A stretch of 64,000 bases of DNA, from positions 16,230,951 through 16,294,950 of the forward strand of contig OX637395.1 in the NCBI GenBank assembly GCA_951799425.1, in the 5' to 3' direction. Made by a program: the position numbers and the translations under genes. Shown here one piece after another: positions 45,973 through 58,240 of this stretch. The first letter of the stretch is position 1; every line of letters starts with the position of its first letter. Under the pieces are notes generated by a model. The model was not told the origin of the DNA. It did not search any database and worked only from the letters and a program-made list of their open reading frames with translations. This DNA comes from Ilex aquifolium. Lineage: Eukaryota > Streptophyta > Magnoliopsida > Aquifoliales > Aquifoliaceae.

Positions 45973-47511
45973 TTGTTTGAATGACAATAATTTTACTCGA
46001 GAAAGAGATGTCTCATTCCTAGGAAAGAGATACTCAAATTTCAAATGCCAATAGAATCCTATATTGAGTATTTGATTATGACTAGTAATCTTCTATGAGA
46101 ATCAATAACTATTCCCAATATTATCTATGGTTTCTACGAAACTAATATGGAAAGGCATACGAAATACAATTTATTTTCCAATAATACCCTTTCATAATGC
46201 TTATATATTTTCACTTCATATTAATTATTTTTTTTACCATGTCAAAAAATTCAACTTTTAAAGTTTATTTTTAATCCTATTATTTTTTAACATACACAAC
46301 CATGATCATTAGCACTCATGAAAATAAAATGGTATGAGATATCATATAATCATAAGCAACAAGTGATATTCTCAAAGAATAAAAAAGACTCATATTCATC
46401 GCTAATTTGCAGTATGTTCGTTCATAAAAACAATGCATGAAAAAAATAATAAACTCTTCCAAAACACACATTCCATAATAGAGGATGCCTCCGACCAAGT
46501 TGCAGATTGAGAATGGAAGGAGGAGAATGGTTTTGCTGAGAGAGAGAACGCGAGGGAGAGGGGTCTGAGAAGAGGTGCCAAATGGTAAATAAGGGATGTG
46601 GTGAAGAAAATTAAGGTTACCTTCCTATTTTAGGATGAGAAATACTATGTAACCCAAATTTACAACCTAAATTTGCATTCCAAATGAAGGGGGATTATTG
46701 GATGAGTGGGTCTCACCAACTTTTTTAAATGGGACTCACTAATCCAATTGTCTCCATAATTTGGGATGAAAATTTGGATTACAGATTTGGGTTACATAGT
46801 AAAATCAAAATCAAAATCACACCCTTGGCTTTGGGTATTGAATTCTCACCATCAACGGGATTCTAATACCTATAGTAATGACATATCCATCTAAAATTCA
46901 ATCAAATTTTTATCCAAACGTGGTAATGCATGAATTTAGAAATAAGAAATTCATTCCCACTTAAGATTATCGTCATTCAAACGAGACCTTACAATCATTT
47001 AAATGTGGCCCGAGAGAATTGTAGGTGATTCAAAAAGATATACGCTTAAATGTAAGCCAACTCTCTTTAATTCAATTTCACCTCATCAGCTGATCTTATG
47101 TGGTGAATTTGTAAACTCTATCAAGGAAAAAAAGAGTTAATCTCATTTTTCACTCTAAAAAATGCTCAAGTTTTTAATTTACTCCTCAGAAGCTTTCAAT
47201 CCCTGCAATGCAACTTCATTGTTATACATAAACTGCAATGTGACTAAGATTCAAACTATGGTTTACTCTTTCCTTTAAAAAATGCAACTTGTTATCATGA
47301 TTGCGCCACCCATTATCATGGAATAGTGAACATAAATGAACAATAGTTTGAATAATTCAAATAAAAAAATTTGAACATCTTTCAAGGGGAAAAATGCGAT
47401 TAACCGGGGAAAAACTTGAAACATTACCGGGGTTGGCCACTTTGCCACACCCGAGTGCAACCCGACCTTTGGTCAACAAGTCTGAAAACTTGAAATATTC
47501 ATGGTTATTTA
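45973..47511. other. Intergenic DNA, one small MITE
   Basis: I see no gene here. The only structured item is the fold-back at 46640-46800. The final part (47410-47511) contains one copy of a segment repeated just after the next MITE. Confidence 0.6.
46640..46800. mobile_element. Short fold-back MITE, copy 2
   Basis: ACTATGTAACCCAAATTT at the left and GATTTGGGTTACATAGT at the right form the inverted repeat. The central TTGGATGAGTGGGTCTC and GGGACTCACTAATCCAATTG match copy 1 at 33345-33496. Confidence 0.78.
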
Positions 47512-48182
47512 TAGGGTGTTCACTCTATCCTACGGGTAAGAATTATTATATTCTATGTTCTTACTCGATACTTTGCGGAAGAATTTTTTCTTAACTTACT
47601 CTACCCGATTAAGTGTACTATTCCTACCCGAATTTCGTTCAAAATAATCGGGTAGGAAGTCGGGTGAACATATATTTTTTAGTTATTATTTTTTAGATCA
47701 TTTTAACAATTTAATTAACCTGCACCAATTAACTAAACAATAAACTAATAACAGTAAAGAAAACATAATAAATTCGATAATACATATACAATTACAATAA
47801 AACACAACAAGAAAGTCAGAAATATCAATACATCATATATAAGAAAACCATAAATATCATAAAATATTAGAGTTTCTAGATTTTTAGATTTTAATTTTTA
47901 GGGATTAACACATATATATAAATGTATATGCGGATAGAATAGGGTAGAAATAAGAAAATTTTATAGGTATTCTGCATTCCTACCTGATTTTTTGCGAAAT
48001 ACCAAAAAATCTTCTGTTGATCTTCCTAATTTTTTCGGATAGCCGATCAAAAAAGTCGGATCGAGTAGGGTAGAATCCAAATTTACGAATAATCGAAAAT
48101 TTGAACACCCCTAGTTATTCATGGTTTTGCCACTTTGACCCACCCGAATTGATCCGACCCATGTTCAACAAGTCAAATAATT
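47433..48182. repeat. Direct repeat flanking the MITE upstream of RPS24
   Basis: A segment of about 58 bp (GCCACTTTG-CACCCGA, then ATCCGACC or AACCCGACC, then TTCAACAAGTC or GGTCAACAAGTC) occurs at 47433-47490 and again at 48125-48182. The MITE at 47512-48113 sits between the copies. Confidence 0.7.
47512..48113. mobile_element. hAT-type MITE upstream of RPS24
   Basis: The ends TAGGGTGTTCA and TGAACACCCCTA are inverted repeats. The 8-bp duplication is GTTATTTA (47504-47511) and GTTATTCA (48114-48121), one mismatch. The interior holds CTACCCGA and TCGGGTAG words in both orientations. It ends about 95 bp before the RPS24 TATA box. Confidence 0.88.
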
Positions 48183-48199
48183 AGGGCACCTGTTGAAAG

Positions 48200-48325
48200 C
48201 AACCCGTGTATAAATTTTAGGGTTTTGCCTCTCGGCCATTCTCTCTCTGCCTTTCCTGCTGCTGCCTTTGGCGATTGCCCTGTGTGCTTGTGATCCGTCT
48301 GCTGTACTTTCTATCACACAAAGTC
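48200..48325 (+). promoter_or_regulatory. RPS24 core promoter and leader
   Basis: A TATA-like GTATAAATTTTA begins near 48208. TTAGGGTTTT, the reverse complement of the telo-box AAACCCTAA common in plant ribosomal-protein genes, is at 48217-48226. The leader up to the ATG at 48326 is pyrimidine-rich, as is usual for such mRNAs. Confidence 0.7.
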
Positions 48326-51300
48326 ATGGCGGACAAGGCAGTTACCATCCGTACCAGAAAGTTCATGACCAACCGGCTTCTCTCTAGGAAGCAATTCGTA
48401 AGTCTTGCTTTCACTAATGCTATATCTATCCATCTACATATATGGGTATATAAATGCATGTGTATGTGTGTATAGGTGCAGTTAATATGTGTATAATTGG
48501 GTATATGTGTTTTGATCTGACATAGAAGAAATTGATCTGAATTACTTGCTCTGACAGTGTGTTTGGCTGGAAAAGTGAATGAGATACTTTGCATTTTGTA
48601 GCTTGAGTTGATTTCATTTCAAAAAATTGAGAACTATAATAAATTGGTTTTGCTAAATACTAGAAATTATAAGTGGGTTTTTCAGCTAAATATATGAATT
48701 TGAAACGATGAGGAGATATAATATTATAGGCTATACTTTCCCTGGATTTATTTCATTTTGCTAATTACCAATTGTGATGCTTCCCATTTGTTTTATTGGG
48801 ACAGGATTCAGGAAATTTAACTGGGTTTAGTTTGATGTTTGAGTTCCAAATGATGGAGAATATGGGATCTGAAGTTTTACCTACTACAGTTTTCTTTCAT
48901 TTTCCCGCTTGCCAAACAAGTTGTGCTCCTTCACATTTGAAAAACAATTTAAACTGGATATAGCCTAATGTTTTACGATGGAGACTATAGTGTTTGGAGT
49001 CGTACCTTCCATGGCTTCTTGATTATCATACAAGTTGTGCAGATTAATGTCTATTAATTGAAAACTACAGAAATTTGAAGTTTTTCTTCATTTTCTTGAT
49101 GGTCAAATGAGCTGTGTGGCTTTCCACTCATGTTATCTGAATATAAAATCCTATGAAGATCAGCCGAATTTTTGGTTTTGAAATAATAGAGAATGGAATA
49201 TTCAAGATTTTGCTTTATGTTTGTTCATCACTTTATTGATTTAAATTTAAGAAACCTGAAAATCTGAGAGTTTTTTCTTGACCAGAACTCAAATTATTCG
49301 TTTGATTCCTGAAACAATGGAGGGAAGAAAAGCATAGAAATGTAAAGCTTCGAATGATATTGTAGCTAATTTTTTTTTGTTTCATAAAAATGTGAAGTGA
49401 TATTATTGGTAGGATTTGAGATTTAATAAGAGATCTAGAAGCTATTTTATTGAAGTTCCCACATTTTTGAGCAATTAACTGCCACATTTTATTGATGTTT
49501 TTGTTTCCTTATGTGAGGTTTAGGTCATTGATGTTCTTCATCCAGGAAGGCCCAATGTTTCCAAGGTAATTTACTTTTTTCCTTTTTTATGTTGCTATAT
49601 GATATATTTTAAATTTGTTTGAGGGTATTATTGATCAGAGTTTTGATAATTTCTGTCAATTGTTCTGAAGGCGGAGTTGAAAGAGAAGTTGAGCAGAATG
49701 TATGAGGTCAAGGACCCGAATTCTATATTTGTTTTCAAGTTTCGTACCCATTTTGGAGGTGGGAAGTCAACCGGCTTTGGTTTGATTTATGATTCAGTTG
49801 AGAACGCGAAGAAGTATGAGCCTAAGTACAGGCTCATTAGGGTAATTTCATGTTAAAGCTTTTCATTTCTTTTGTCAAAGTTTTCTGTTATTTTTTCTTT
49901 GGGACTCATGGTCTTCTATACAATTATTTTCCATTGGGTAACTGTTGGCTCAAATGTACTTGTTTCAATTTGTGATGGGCCAGCTTGAGTTATTCTTGTC
50001 TTTCTATTGAGTAAAATTGTTTGATATTTGTTGGGCTTTGTTTTGGGGATAGTTTTATGCTAGATCTAATAGTCTAAATTTGAGGTGAATGCCAAATTAC
50101 CAATCTTTATCCCTAGATGTTCCACTTATATCCTCATTTCCATTTGTTTCATTCTCATTCTGTTCTGGATGACTGCTTTTAATGGTACAGATATACATTT
50201 GGTGGGCAGTACATTCCGTTTCTTTGCATTTGTTTCACTTGATCGCATAAGTTGACTAAAGCAATCCACTTACCATGCCAAAAAAGGAGTTCAACTAAAA
50301 TTGTTTATGGAGGATTTTAATGACAAGTGGAAGTGCTGCTTGGTAGAGTTGAAATTACCAGTTCTTTTGCAATGATAGCATTATGTTACTTGGGCCTCAA
50401 CTCTACTTAAGAAAGCCTTATTACACTTATTTGGGGTTGACGACATGAATCTTGTTCCTCTATCATGGTCTATCGAGGGCCATATTTGTCACTAAACCGC
50501 GAGCTATGATACAATTTTTACTATATCATTTTGCATTAATTTCGGTAAAATATTCAAACCACCTTTGTTGATTCTTTCTTAATTTGTCTTCCGCTGGTAC
50601 TATTTTTACAGTTTTATCCCTTGTTATTTTACCTCCCATCCATCTTAACGTTCGCATTTTAGCCTCACTTGATTTTTTAAAGTGTTGTTTTTTAGCTGCC
50701 CAACATTTGATACGATAAAGTAGGTCTAATGGTCGCCTTGTAGAACTTTTCTTTTAGCTTAAGAGTTACATGTTGATTACATAATGGACTAGATGCATTC
50801 TTCCACTTAAGTTGTCTTACTTCAATTCTATAGTAATATCGTCTCCAATCTCCCCTCGTGGTGGATAATTTACTCTAAATAGTGGAAGTGCTAATTATTT
50901 AAGTCTATACTTCAATGAAAATTAATTTCGTATTTTCAGTTTTATCTCTACTAATCTTAAATCTTTTTGATTGTAAAGCTTTCCTCCAATTTTTTGCGTT
51001 ATTATTAATTACTATTTTAGTTTTGAATACTATATCATTAGCAAATACCATGCACCATGGAATCTCATACTGAATATGCCCAACTAATCCATGAATAGTC
51101 AAGGCAAAAAAGATACGGGCTTGAGGGAGAACCTTAATGTAATTCTACCATGATCACTATTTGTCCTCTTTAAAGTCTCACTGTACCCTCGTACATATCC
51201 TTTATGATATCAACATTCCTATTTGTAAACTCTTTACTTTTGGAACTCAACCATATAATATCTCTGAAAACCATACAAAGATCTTCATTTTTCTCATTAT

Positions 51301-53141
51301 ATCTCACATTAGTCTCCAAAGCAAGCACATAGCTTCCATAGTTGACATTCCAAGCATAAATCCAAACTGATTGTTAGACAAGGTTTTTTCTACTCTTAAT
51401 CGTTGTAAATGACTTTTCCCAATGTTCCATTGTATGACTCGGTAATTTAGTATCTTGATATTTGGTGCTATTCAGAATGTCTTCTTTATTTTTATATATT
51501 AGTATTAAAATACTTTTCCTCCATTCATCTAACATTTTCTTAGTTATAATTTTATCAAATAATCTAGTTAACCAAGATAGTCCAATATCCTGGAATATTT
51601 TTAATTTTGAGTTTTGAATAAGGATATTGCTTACAAAGAGCCAATACAAATGGTAGTGTTGTACATATTCCGTACGTTAATTTCTAGTTTGAGATTAAGG
51701 TATTGTGTATATAGAGCCAATACAAGTGGCAGTGCCATACCCATTGTGCATTCATTAGGTTCAATTTTACTATTGGATCTGTTCACCTAACCCACAATGT
51801 CAATTGTGTTCTTCGCATTGTAGAATTCAGATGCACAGGATAAGAATAGTAGAATATAGCTTCTCCTGGTGATAAAGATACTATGTTTAAGTATTGGTGA
51901 ATTCCTAGCTGCTGATTATTTTAAACTACTCAGCATCAAGTATATACTGTGTTTTTGTTTTTCCCGTCAGAATAACTCATTCATAAGTCATTACACTTTG
52001 GGGGTTGATTGATACGTCCTCTGCGTTTGTTTGACTTTTTGCACTGTGTTTCTTTTCTCATAACAATCTAGGTGATCGAAAATGACATACTTTCAGTTTG
52101 AATTCTTAAATTTCATGCCCTCTGCTCTCATTTTGATGTTATTTTTTTTTTATGTCTGCTCTTGTACAATTGGTATCCATAGTTTAATTCCTTAAATTGA
52201 GTTAGGGTCATCTAATGATATGGGTTAGTTAGGTACTACCAACCCATGTTTTGATTACAAGGGTTCTTTAAGAACTCTTGTAATCACTCAGATTTTAGCT
52301 GTCTCATGTATTTGTGAAGGACGGTGTAAAGATGAGTCTCTGGTTGTTCAGTCTTTGTTTGCTAAATCTTGTAGGCCTCAAAATTCCAATATACATTGGT
52401 TGTGAACCGATTAAAAAGCTTAGACGTTCTTTAATTAACTAAACTAAGCTGCTATGTTTGTTTGTCACCTTCATTGTACATATTTCCTACTAAATAGCTT
52501 GATGCTCAGCTATTATATTCATTTGACATAATTATTTGCAATTTCTTCAAGATATTCTCTTGAATATGTATCTAAATCTATTGCGGTGTTCGATCTAATG
52601 TTCGCAAGATAACCTTCTTTTTATACAAAAGTTATATTAGCATTCAGAGTCTGAATTTTGGCTTCATTAGTCATGTTTATGTAACTCACTGATTTGATTC
52701 ATTATCTTATGTAGAGGGTTATAACCCTTTTAAACCATTCAACTTAGCCAATGTGACTTGTTTTCTTGGTGGCTGGCTGATATACCCTGTCCCTCTTGTG
52801 CTCTTGTTTTCCCTTTCATCCTGCCCTCTTCTCTCCCAGATTGATGCTTCTTTTCTTCTGTCTTCCTGTCTGAAATTCCCCTCTTGCACATGTTTACTGT
52901 TTGTGTGTTGTGGTGGCAGAATGGACTTGATAAAAAGGTTGAGAAGTCAAGGAAGCAAATGAAGGAGAGAAAGAACAGAGCCAAGAAGATCCGTGGAGTA
53001 AAGAAGGTAGAATTATTGCTACTTTCTTTGTTTTTAGTTTATTATTTGAAAAGTTTTATATGCCAATGTGGTAATCGGTATTGTCGCCCTTTTGTACAGA
53101 CAAAGGCTGGAGATGCTGCCAAGGCTGGAAAGAAGAAATGA
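48326..53141 (+). CDS. RPS24: 40S ribosomal protein eS24, five exons
   Basis: The spliced product has 137 residues. Exons are 48326-48397, 49524-49565, 49671-49841, 52920-53006 and 53100-53141. All introns have GT/AG ends and the reading frame is intact. Exon 1 gives [20 protein letters not shown]. The next exons give [14 protein letters not shown] and [20 protein letters not shown]. Next come [20 protein letters not shown] and [11 protein letters not shown]. The basic C-terminal tail follows ([19 protein letters not shown]), ending in AGKKK. The protein is a component of the cytosolic small ribosomal subunit. Its length and motifs match plant eS24 throughout. Intron 3 (3078 bp) carries a LINE fragment on the opposite strand. 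No disabling change was seen, so the gene is probably functional. Confidence 0.97.
48398..49523 (+). other. RPS24 intron 1
   Basis: A 1126-bp intron, GTAAGT donor and TTTAG acceptor, T-rich on the sense strand as is typical of plant introns. No repeat was recognised. Confidence 0.9.
49842..52919 (+). other. RPS24 intron 3 (3.1 kb)
   Basis: GTAATT donor after LIR and GGCAG acceptor before NGLDKKV. It contains the LINE remnant at 50425-51650. The remainder is T-rich intron sequence without recognisable features. Confidence 0.9.
50425..51650 (-). mobile_element. LINE (L1-type) reverse-transcriptase remnant in RPS24 intron 3
   Basis: On the minus strand, 51649-51374 encodes a decayed [27 protein letters not shown] and [10 protein letters not shown], matching plant L1 reverse transcriptases. 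Then 51102-50905 encodes [19 protein letters not shown], in which the active-site FADD has become FAND. The 3' part near 50435 has GGGGTTGACGACATGAATC, typical of these elements. It is antisense to RPS24 and homologous to 26100-27975. Confidence 0.85.
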
Positions 53142-53738
53142 GTTTCCTGGATTTATCATTTAATCTTTAGTGTCATTTGCAGCAATGGTGTATTTTCAGT
53201 AGCTTTATGTGTACTTATAATGAAATCATAATCTTCGGTATCTCCTACCAAGATTATGTTATTTTGAGAGGACAATTTTTTGAATTCAGAGTAGTAACAG
53301 ATTCTCTCTTTATTCAATTGTTTCTTGCTGTGATTGTTGCAGAATTCTACCATCAATAGGTTTTAACTCTCGTGTGGCCTTTATGATCCCTAGTGAAGGT
53401 TATATTTGCTACTTGATAGGATCTTAAATGTTATTTTTAAGTACTGTGAATTTGTGATTAGCAGCAAAATTGAGTTGTGCAGGTCCTGTCTAGAAGACTG
53501 GGTTTTTTTTTTCTCCCTCTTCTACCCAGAAGCCGCGGGAGTCAACTCTGTCTCAAGGGGATTCAGATTGTTGAAACAAATCAGACTCTAGGTATATAGT
53601 GTTCTGTATTCCCCCTCCCCCCCCCCCCCCCCCAACCCAAAAAAAAAGGTACAGTGTTGTGTCTTTATCGTTTGACTTGTACGCTAAATTATAGTTATTG
53701 AGCTTCCCCTCCTTACTAAACCATAAACCCTATAGTTT
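53142..53738 (+). other. RPS24 3' flank with poly-C tract
   Basis: Probable 3' untranslated region just after the stop, with AATGAAATCAT-like words near 53220, then intergenic DNA. A run of 17 C is at 53617-53633. Confidence 0.5.
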
Positions 53739-55238
53739 GGGGTGGTAAATGAGCCGAATGAACGAGTTTGAGCCCGAGTTTAAAATTAAAAAATTGTTTA
53801 AGTTAGACTCGTTTATTAAACAAACGAGCTCGAGTAGAGTTCAAAATAAGCCAAATTCGAGTCGAGTTTAAATGAGCCGAATTTGAGTGAAGTCCAACTA
53901 GCTTGATTATTTTAGAGAAATTTAAAAGCCGATATAAAAATGTGGACTTAATTGAGTTAAATTACATTAACAAAAATTTATTTAGCCTTAAGTGCATTTT
54001 TTTGGAAAAAGATTATAAGGTCATTCATTACTCCATTATTTTCTCTCTCCCTCCCTTTCTCTTCATTACTCTCTCTTCTTTATTTTTTTCTTTCTCCCAT
54101 TGATAATTTTTTTTTTCCAAATATGTAAATATTTGATTTGATTTTTTTTATCTCTTTCTCCTATTTTCTCTCACTCTCACTCTTTCTCCCTATTTTCTCT
54201 CACTATTACTTTCTCTCTCTCCTTATATTAAGGTTATAATAACACAATTACATTAATCACACTAATTAGTTAAAATTGCTCTATAATACATCAAACAGTT
54301 GCTCATATGTTCTAATAAACAAAATAGTTACACTAAACAATTACACGAAATTACAATACCAACCTAATTTGTTATTTAGTTGTTTACATAAACCAAAGAG
54401 TTACACAATTTAGTATCACGATATAGTTACATTAATTATATACACCAAATTGGATTTATCATTGTACAAAAGAGTTTACTATTACACCAAATTTGGTGTA
54501 ACCGTGTCGTGATACTAAATGATATAACTCTTTAGTTTATGTAAACAACTTAATGAAAAATTGGGTTGATGTCGTAATTTTGTGTAATTGTTTGGTGTAA
54601 CTGTTTGGTTTATCAGAATACATGAATAACTGTTTGGTGCATTATGGACAATTGTAACTGATTGGTGTAATTGTGCTGTTGTAACATTGATAAAAAAGAG
54701 ATAGAAAGAGAGAGAATAACAGTAAGAGAAAATAGGGGAGAGAGAGATTAAAAAATCAAATCAAATCTTACATATTTGAAAAGAAAATAAATTATCAATG
54801 GGAGAGAGAGTGAGAGGTAATGGAAAGAGAGAGAGTAACGGTGTGAGAAATAGGGGGGAGAGAGAGAAGAGATAAATAATAAGAATTATGCATAATTTAA
54901 GGAATGATAAGTAAGTAAAATAAATAAAAGGTTATTTGAGTTTTGTACCTAATCACAAGATGTTTTATTAAAATTGAACTTAATAGAGTAAACAACTTAT
55001 CCATACACTTTCTATCAAATAAGTCTAAAAAAAATGTACTCACACAAAAAAAAAAACCCATTATTTTATATATAAATGAGTCAAATTTGCGAGTTCGAGC
55101 CCAAAATGAGTCGAGTTTACTAAAAATTATTCGAGCTCGGATCGTTTTCTAAACAAACGAGCTCGAGCTTGAATTGAGCTCAAAATAATTCAAATTTGAG
55201 TCGAGCTCGAATAGTTCGGATCGTTTACCATCCTTACA
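53739..55238. mobile_element. Large fold-back element, 1.5 kb
   Basis: The ends TGGGGTGGTAAATGA and TCGTTTACCATCCTTA are inverted. The arms continue with GAGCTCGAG-type words. They then have long well-matched inner arms of CTCTCTC-rich and ACCAAACAGTTACAC-type sequence (about 54040-54440 pairing with 54490-54880). Flanks CTATAGTT and ATACAGTT may be an 8-bp hAT duplication with two mismatches. No coding sequence is supported. Confidence 0.8.
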
Positions 55239-55249
55239 TACAGTTGGAG

Positions 55250-56159
55250 TCAAGAAAACAAGAAAGAGATTCAGGCTAGTAATGAATTGATTAATGTAGA
55301 TACTAAAGTGGCTTTGAACGAGACCTATCATCCCCTTTCATTTGGTCTGTGGGTTCAGATGAATCATCATCTGCTTCTACTATTGGAGTCCTCTTGGATT
55401 GGACCAGTTTGCCACGAGAGCGGGATATCAACGAGGTGTTTTCGTTGGGCGGAAAGCACGACGCCCAAGCATCATTATCTCATCTGGCTCACGAGTAGAC
55501 GGATGCCAAGCTTCCCGCGGCTAGTGAACTAGCCCCCTCAGACTCTTGGTCTATCTGCAGGAGCAGACACGCAAGCATCAACTCACCTTTTCGAATAAAG
55601 CTGAGCAAACCAAAGCAACTCACTGCTTACTTCTCAAGTGAAGGATAAAATCTTAGCCTACTCGACTGGCATGATTGAAGGAGATGCCCCGCCCTAACTC
55701 ACATCTTCCTTCCTCTGGGACATTGATGCACTTGCAAAGTACTCTTATCCGCATGTAGAGAGTCTTTCTCCGACCTTTGAAGTTGAACACTTTCTCAATT
55801 GTGAGCTTCATTCAAGTGCAGTCTCTTCTTCTCGATCCTGCATTGATCCACGACCATCCTTGGGCTATCGATCAATCGATTTGAAAATAGCACATTCATA
55901 TTGCTTTTCGTTCATTTCTACCATGCCAACTTAACTGCCATAATAAGAAGCAGACGAAGCAGCTATAAGCGCTCGCTTCACGACCTTGAATTCTTCTTAC
56001 TAATGAATCGATAATCAAAATCATTTCATTCGGGATCCCTTACTCTATCAATGCGTCGGATTTCTAAATTCTCATAGAGCCATCTGGAATTCCTTCTAGA
56101 GCATGTTGAATAATTTTTTATAGATTATGTCATTTCACTGATTCGTACTAAATAACGAA
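55250..56159. other. Probable mitochondrial-type DNA, unassigned
   Basis: The sequence changes character here: more GC, many CTTCCTTC/GAAGCA-type words and restriction-like palindromes as in plant mitochondrial spacers. No gene was recognised. Its origin is inferred from the flanking plastid and mitochondrial fragments. Confidence 0.4.
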
Positions 56160-56485
56160 CTAATGAATCCCCGTTGGTCCAAGTGCAGAGAAAAAAAAAG
56201 AATTGAACTTAAAATATTTTCGGGGGATATCCATTTTGCTGGAGAGACAAATAAGATATCCTGACATAATAGCGTCTTGATCCCGCCAAGAACGGGAAAT
56301 TTTTTTTCCAAGGAATCAAGAAAACTGAAAAATTGGATCAATGTCCAACGGATCACACCTATCAAGAAAAAATATTTTGTTTTGGTTTGACCTGTAGTCA
56401 CATGAAATAACGGACGATATAAATTTAGCAACACTTTTTCCCCTCGATCTGTTGCAGGAAAGGGATAATGTGCAACTTCTGGGTT
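56160..56485 (+). pseudogene. rpoC2: Plastid rpoC2 fragment, frameshifted
   Basis: The plus strand reads [15 protein letters not shown], a stop, [18 protein letters not shown], then [23 protein letters not shown], a stop, and PVVT. A frame change follows before the [10 protein letters not shown]-like segment. This resembles the central part of plastid RNA polymerase beta''. Stops and a shift show it is not expressed. The assignment rests on remembered motif order and is moderately firm. Confidence 0.65.
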
Positions 56486-56592
56486 CCTCCATTTTTTTCT
56501 CCCTCATAGAGAAATAAGTAAAATGGTATACTATATTTATCCACTTATTGGAACTCCTTCTAATGACCTATTCATTATGTTATAATTTCCAG

Positions 56593-56815
56593 TTAGACAA
56601 GCCAAATCAGAATTAGAGATTGATAAAAAAAGCAAGGCTATGGGCTCGTGTGAGTAGGAAACAAAAAATATATATTCTAGTTCTATCATCAACTATGGGG
56701 TCGAATCTAAGAGAAATTCTGGAGAATGTTTGTTATCTTGAATTTTTTTTTTTATCTTTTTTGAATGATAAGGAGAAAAAAAAATGGGTCAAAAGAAAAT
56801 GCCATTTTGGAGTTT
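56593..56815 (+). pseudogene. rpoB: Plastid rpoB fragment
   Basis: The frame reads [20 protein letters not shown], then [37 protein letters not shown] and a drifting end. This is the plastid RNA polymerase beta segment following the N-terminal quarter. In plastid genomes rpoB lies upstream of rpoC2, but here the order is reversed, so the pieces were rearranged. Confidence 0.88.
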
Positions 56816-56829
56816 ATGGCATGATATGA

Positions 56830-58240
56830 TTGCCTAGCCATAGCTATTTATCAACTTCACTCAATAGCGGGATTTCTGTTGGATCATATCTTTTGCTTTG
56901 ATGGAAGCTTTTTGGATCTAGCGAAAAGCATTCTATAAGCCTTCACGCAAGCAAGCGCAAGAGAAAGCAAGCAAATGAAAGGAAGAATTACGGGCCGACT
57001 ACAATAAGCAAAGCTTCGTAGACTCGACAAGTCGCTTAGAATGCCGACTACTAAGTGAAGACTTTCCACTTAATAAGGGAAGAGGAGAGTGAAGCAAAGC
57101 TTAGTCTTGTGTACTCTCCCCATGAAAGCACAACAACTCTAACGTATACAGTAGTCGCACTATATGTCTTTCATTTGATTCATAACCCTCTTTCCAGCTC
57201 CCCCCCTGTACTTGCGACTCTTACAAAGAGATTCCTTATTCCCTCTTACTCCCGATTGCTAGAGTTTCCTGATACAAAATAGGAACTTTACTCATACTTC
57301 AATAACTGGCTTAACTGATTTACTGCTACTGCTTTTTTTTTTTTTGCTTCTAAAGGGGGTATCCTTTGGTATAAGTAAAAGGGAAAGCAACATTCCTTGA
57401 AAAGTGGCCATGCATACAAAAGGTTAGATAACTTAATGTCAATCCTAACAAAAGAAACATTTGCAGTGATTGTTGGTTAACAAGAAATTCAACTATTAGA
57501 CCAGACTTCACTAATAAACTTCTTTATGAATAGAGAATCTGTGAGCGTATGTGGTCTCCTTTGACAGTGGTGCAAACGGTCGATTTTCTATTCACTCATC
57601 ATCTGACCTGGTCGACCCAATCATGATATTGAATGATGAGATCTTTTCCAAAAAAAACTCCAAATCCCGAGAATAGTTGAAGATGGTGCAAGATCGAATC
57701 ATATTACATTACTTCGAATGGAATCTTAGCTTGCGGCGGAGAAAGCTTTTCGAGCTTCCCTTTATTCGCTTCACGGGAGTCGAACAACGTATAGCTGGAA
57801 GTCAGAGGGCCCATATTGCTTGCCTAACCCTTCGTTCCGAGGGATCGTAGATCAGAAAGCGCCTTCTAAACCACCCCATTCATTCAAGATTGAACCCTAT
57901 CTACACTCGGAGCCAATCCCCTAGCGGTCCTGCACCACGTTGCAGGAAGGTTGAGAGTTATCATAGAATGAGTACCTCGATTTCTATTTTATTTTTACCT
58001 ATTTTTATTATTTAAAATGATAAAGAGATCTTATAATAATTATAATTAATAATTGAAATTCTTATTAATTTGTAGATATGGTAGAGAATTACTATCTATA
58101 GATAATGCTATAGATAATGAAAATCGAATTCAAAATTAAAATGAACTAATTTCAAATAAATTTAATTAATTATTAATTTAATTAGAATTAAATTAGTATA
58201 TATAAGTATATAGTGAGTATATATAATATATCTCTAACTA
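56830..58240. other. Organelle-like DNA, no assignable gene
   Basis: Includes spacer-like sequence typical of plant mitochondria (for example GAAGCTTTTTGGATCTAGCG, CTTCACGCAAGCAAGCGCAAG). An AT-rich part at 57980-58240 could be a plastid spacer. No complete gene was found. Confidence 0.4.
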
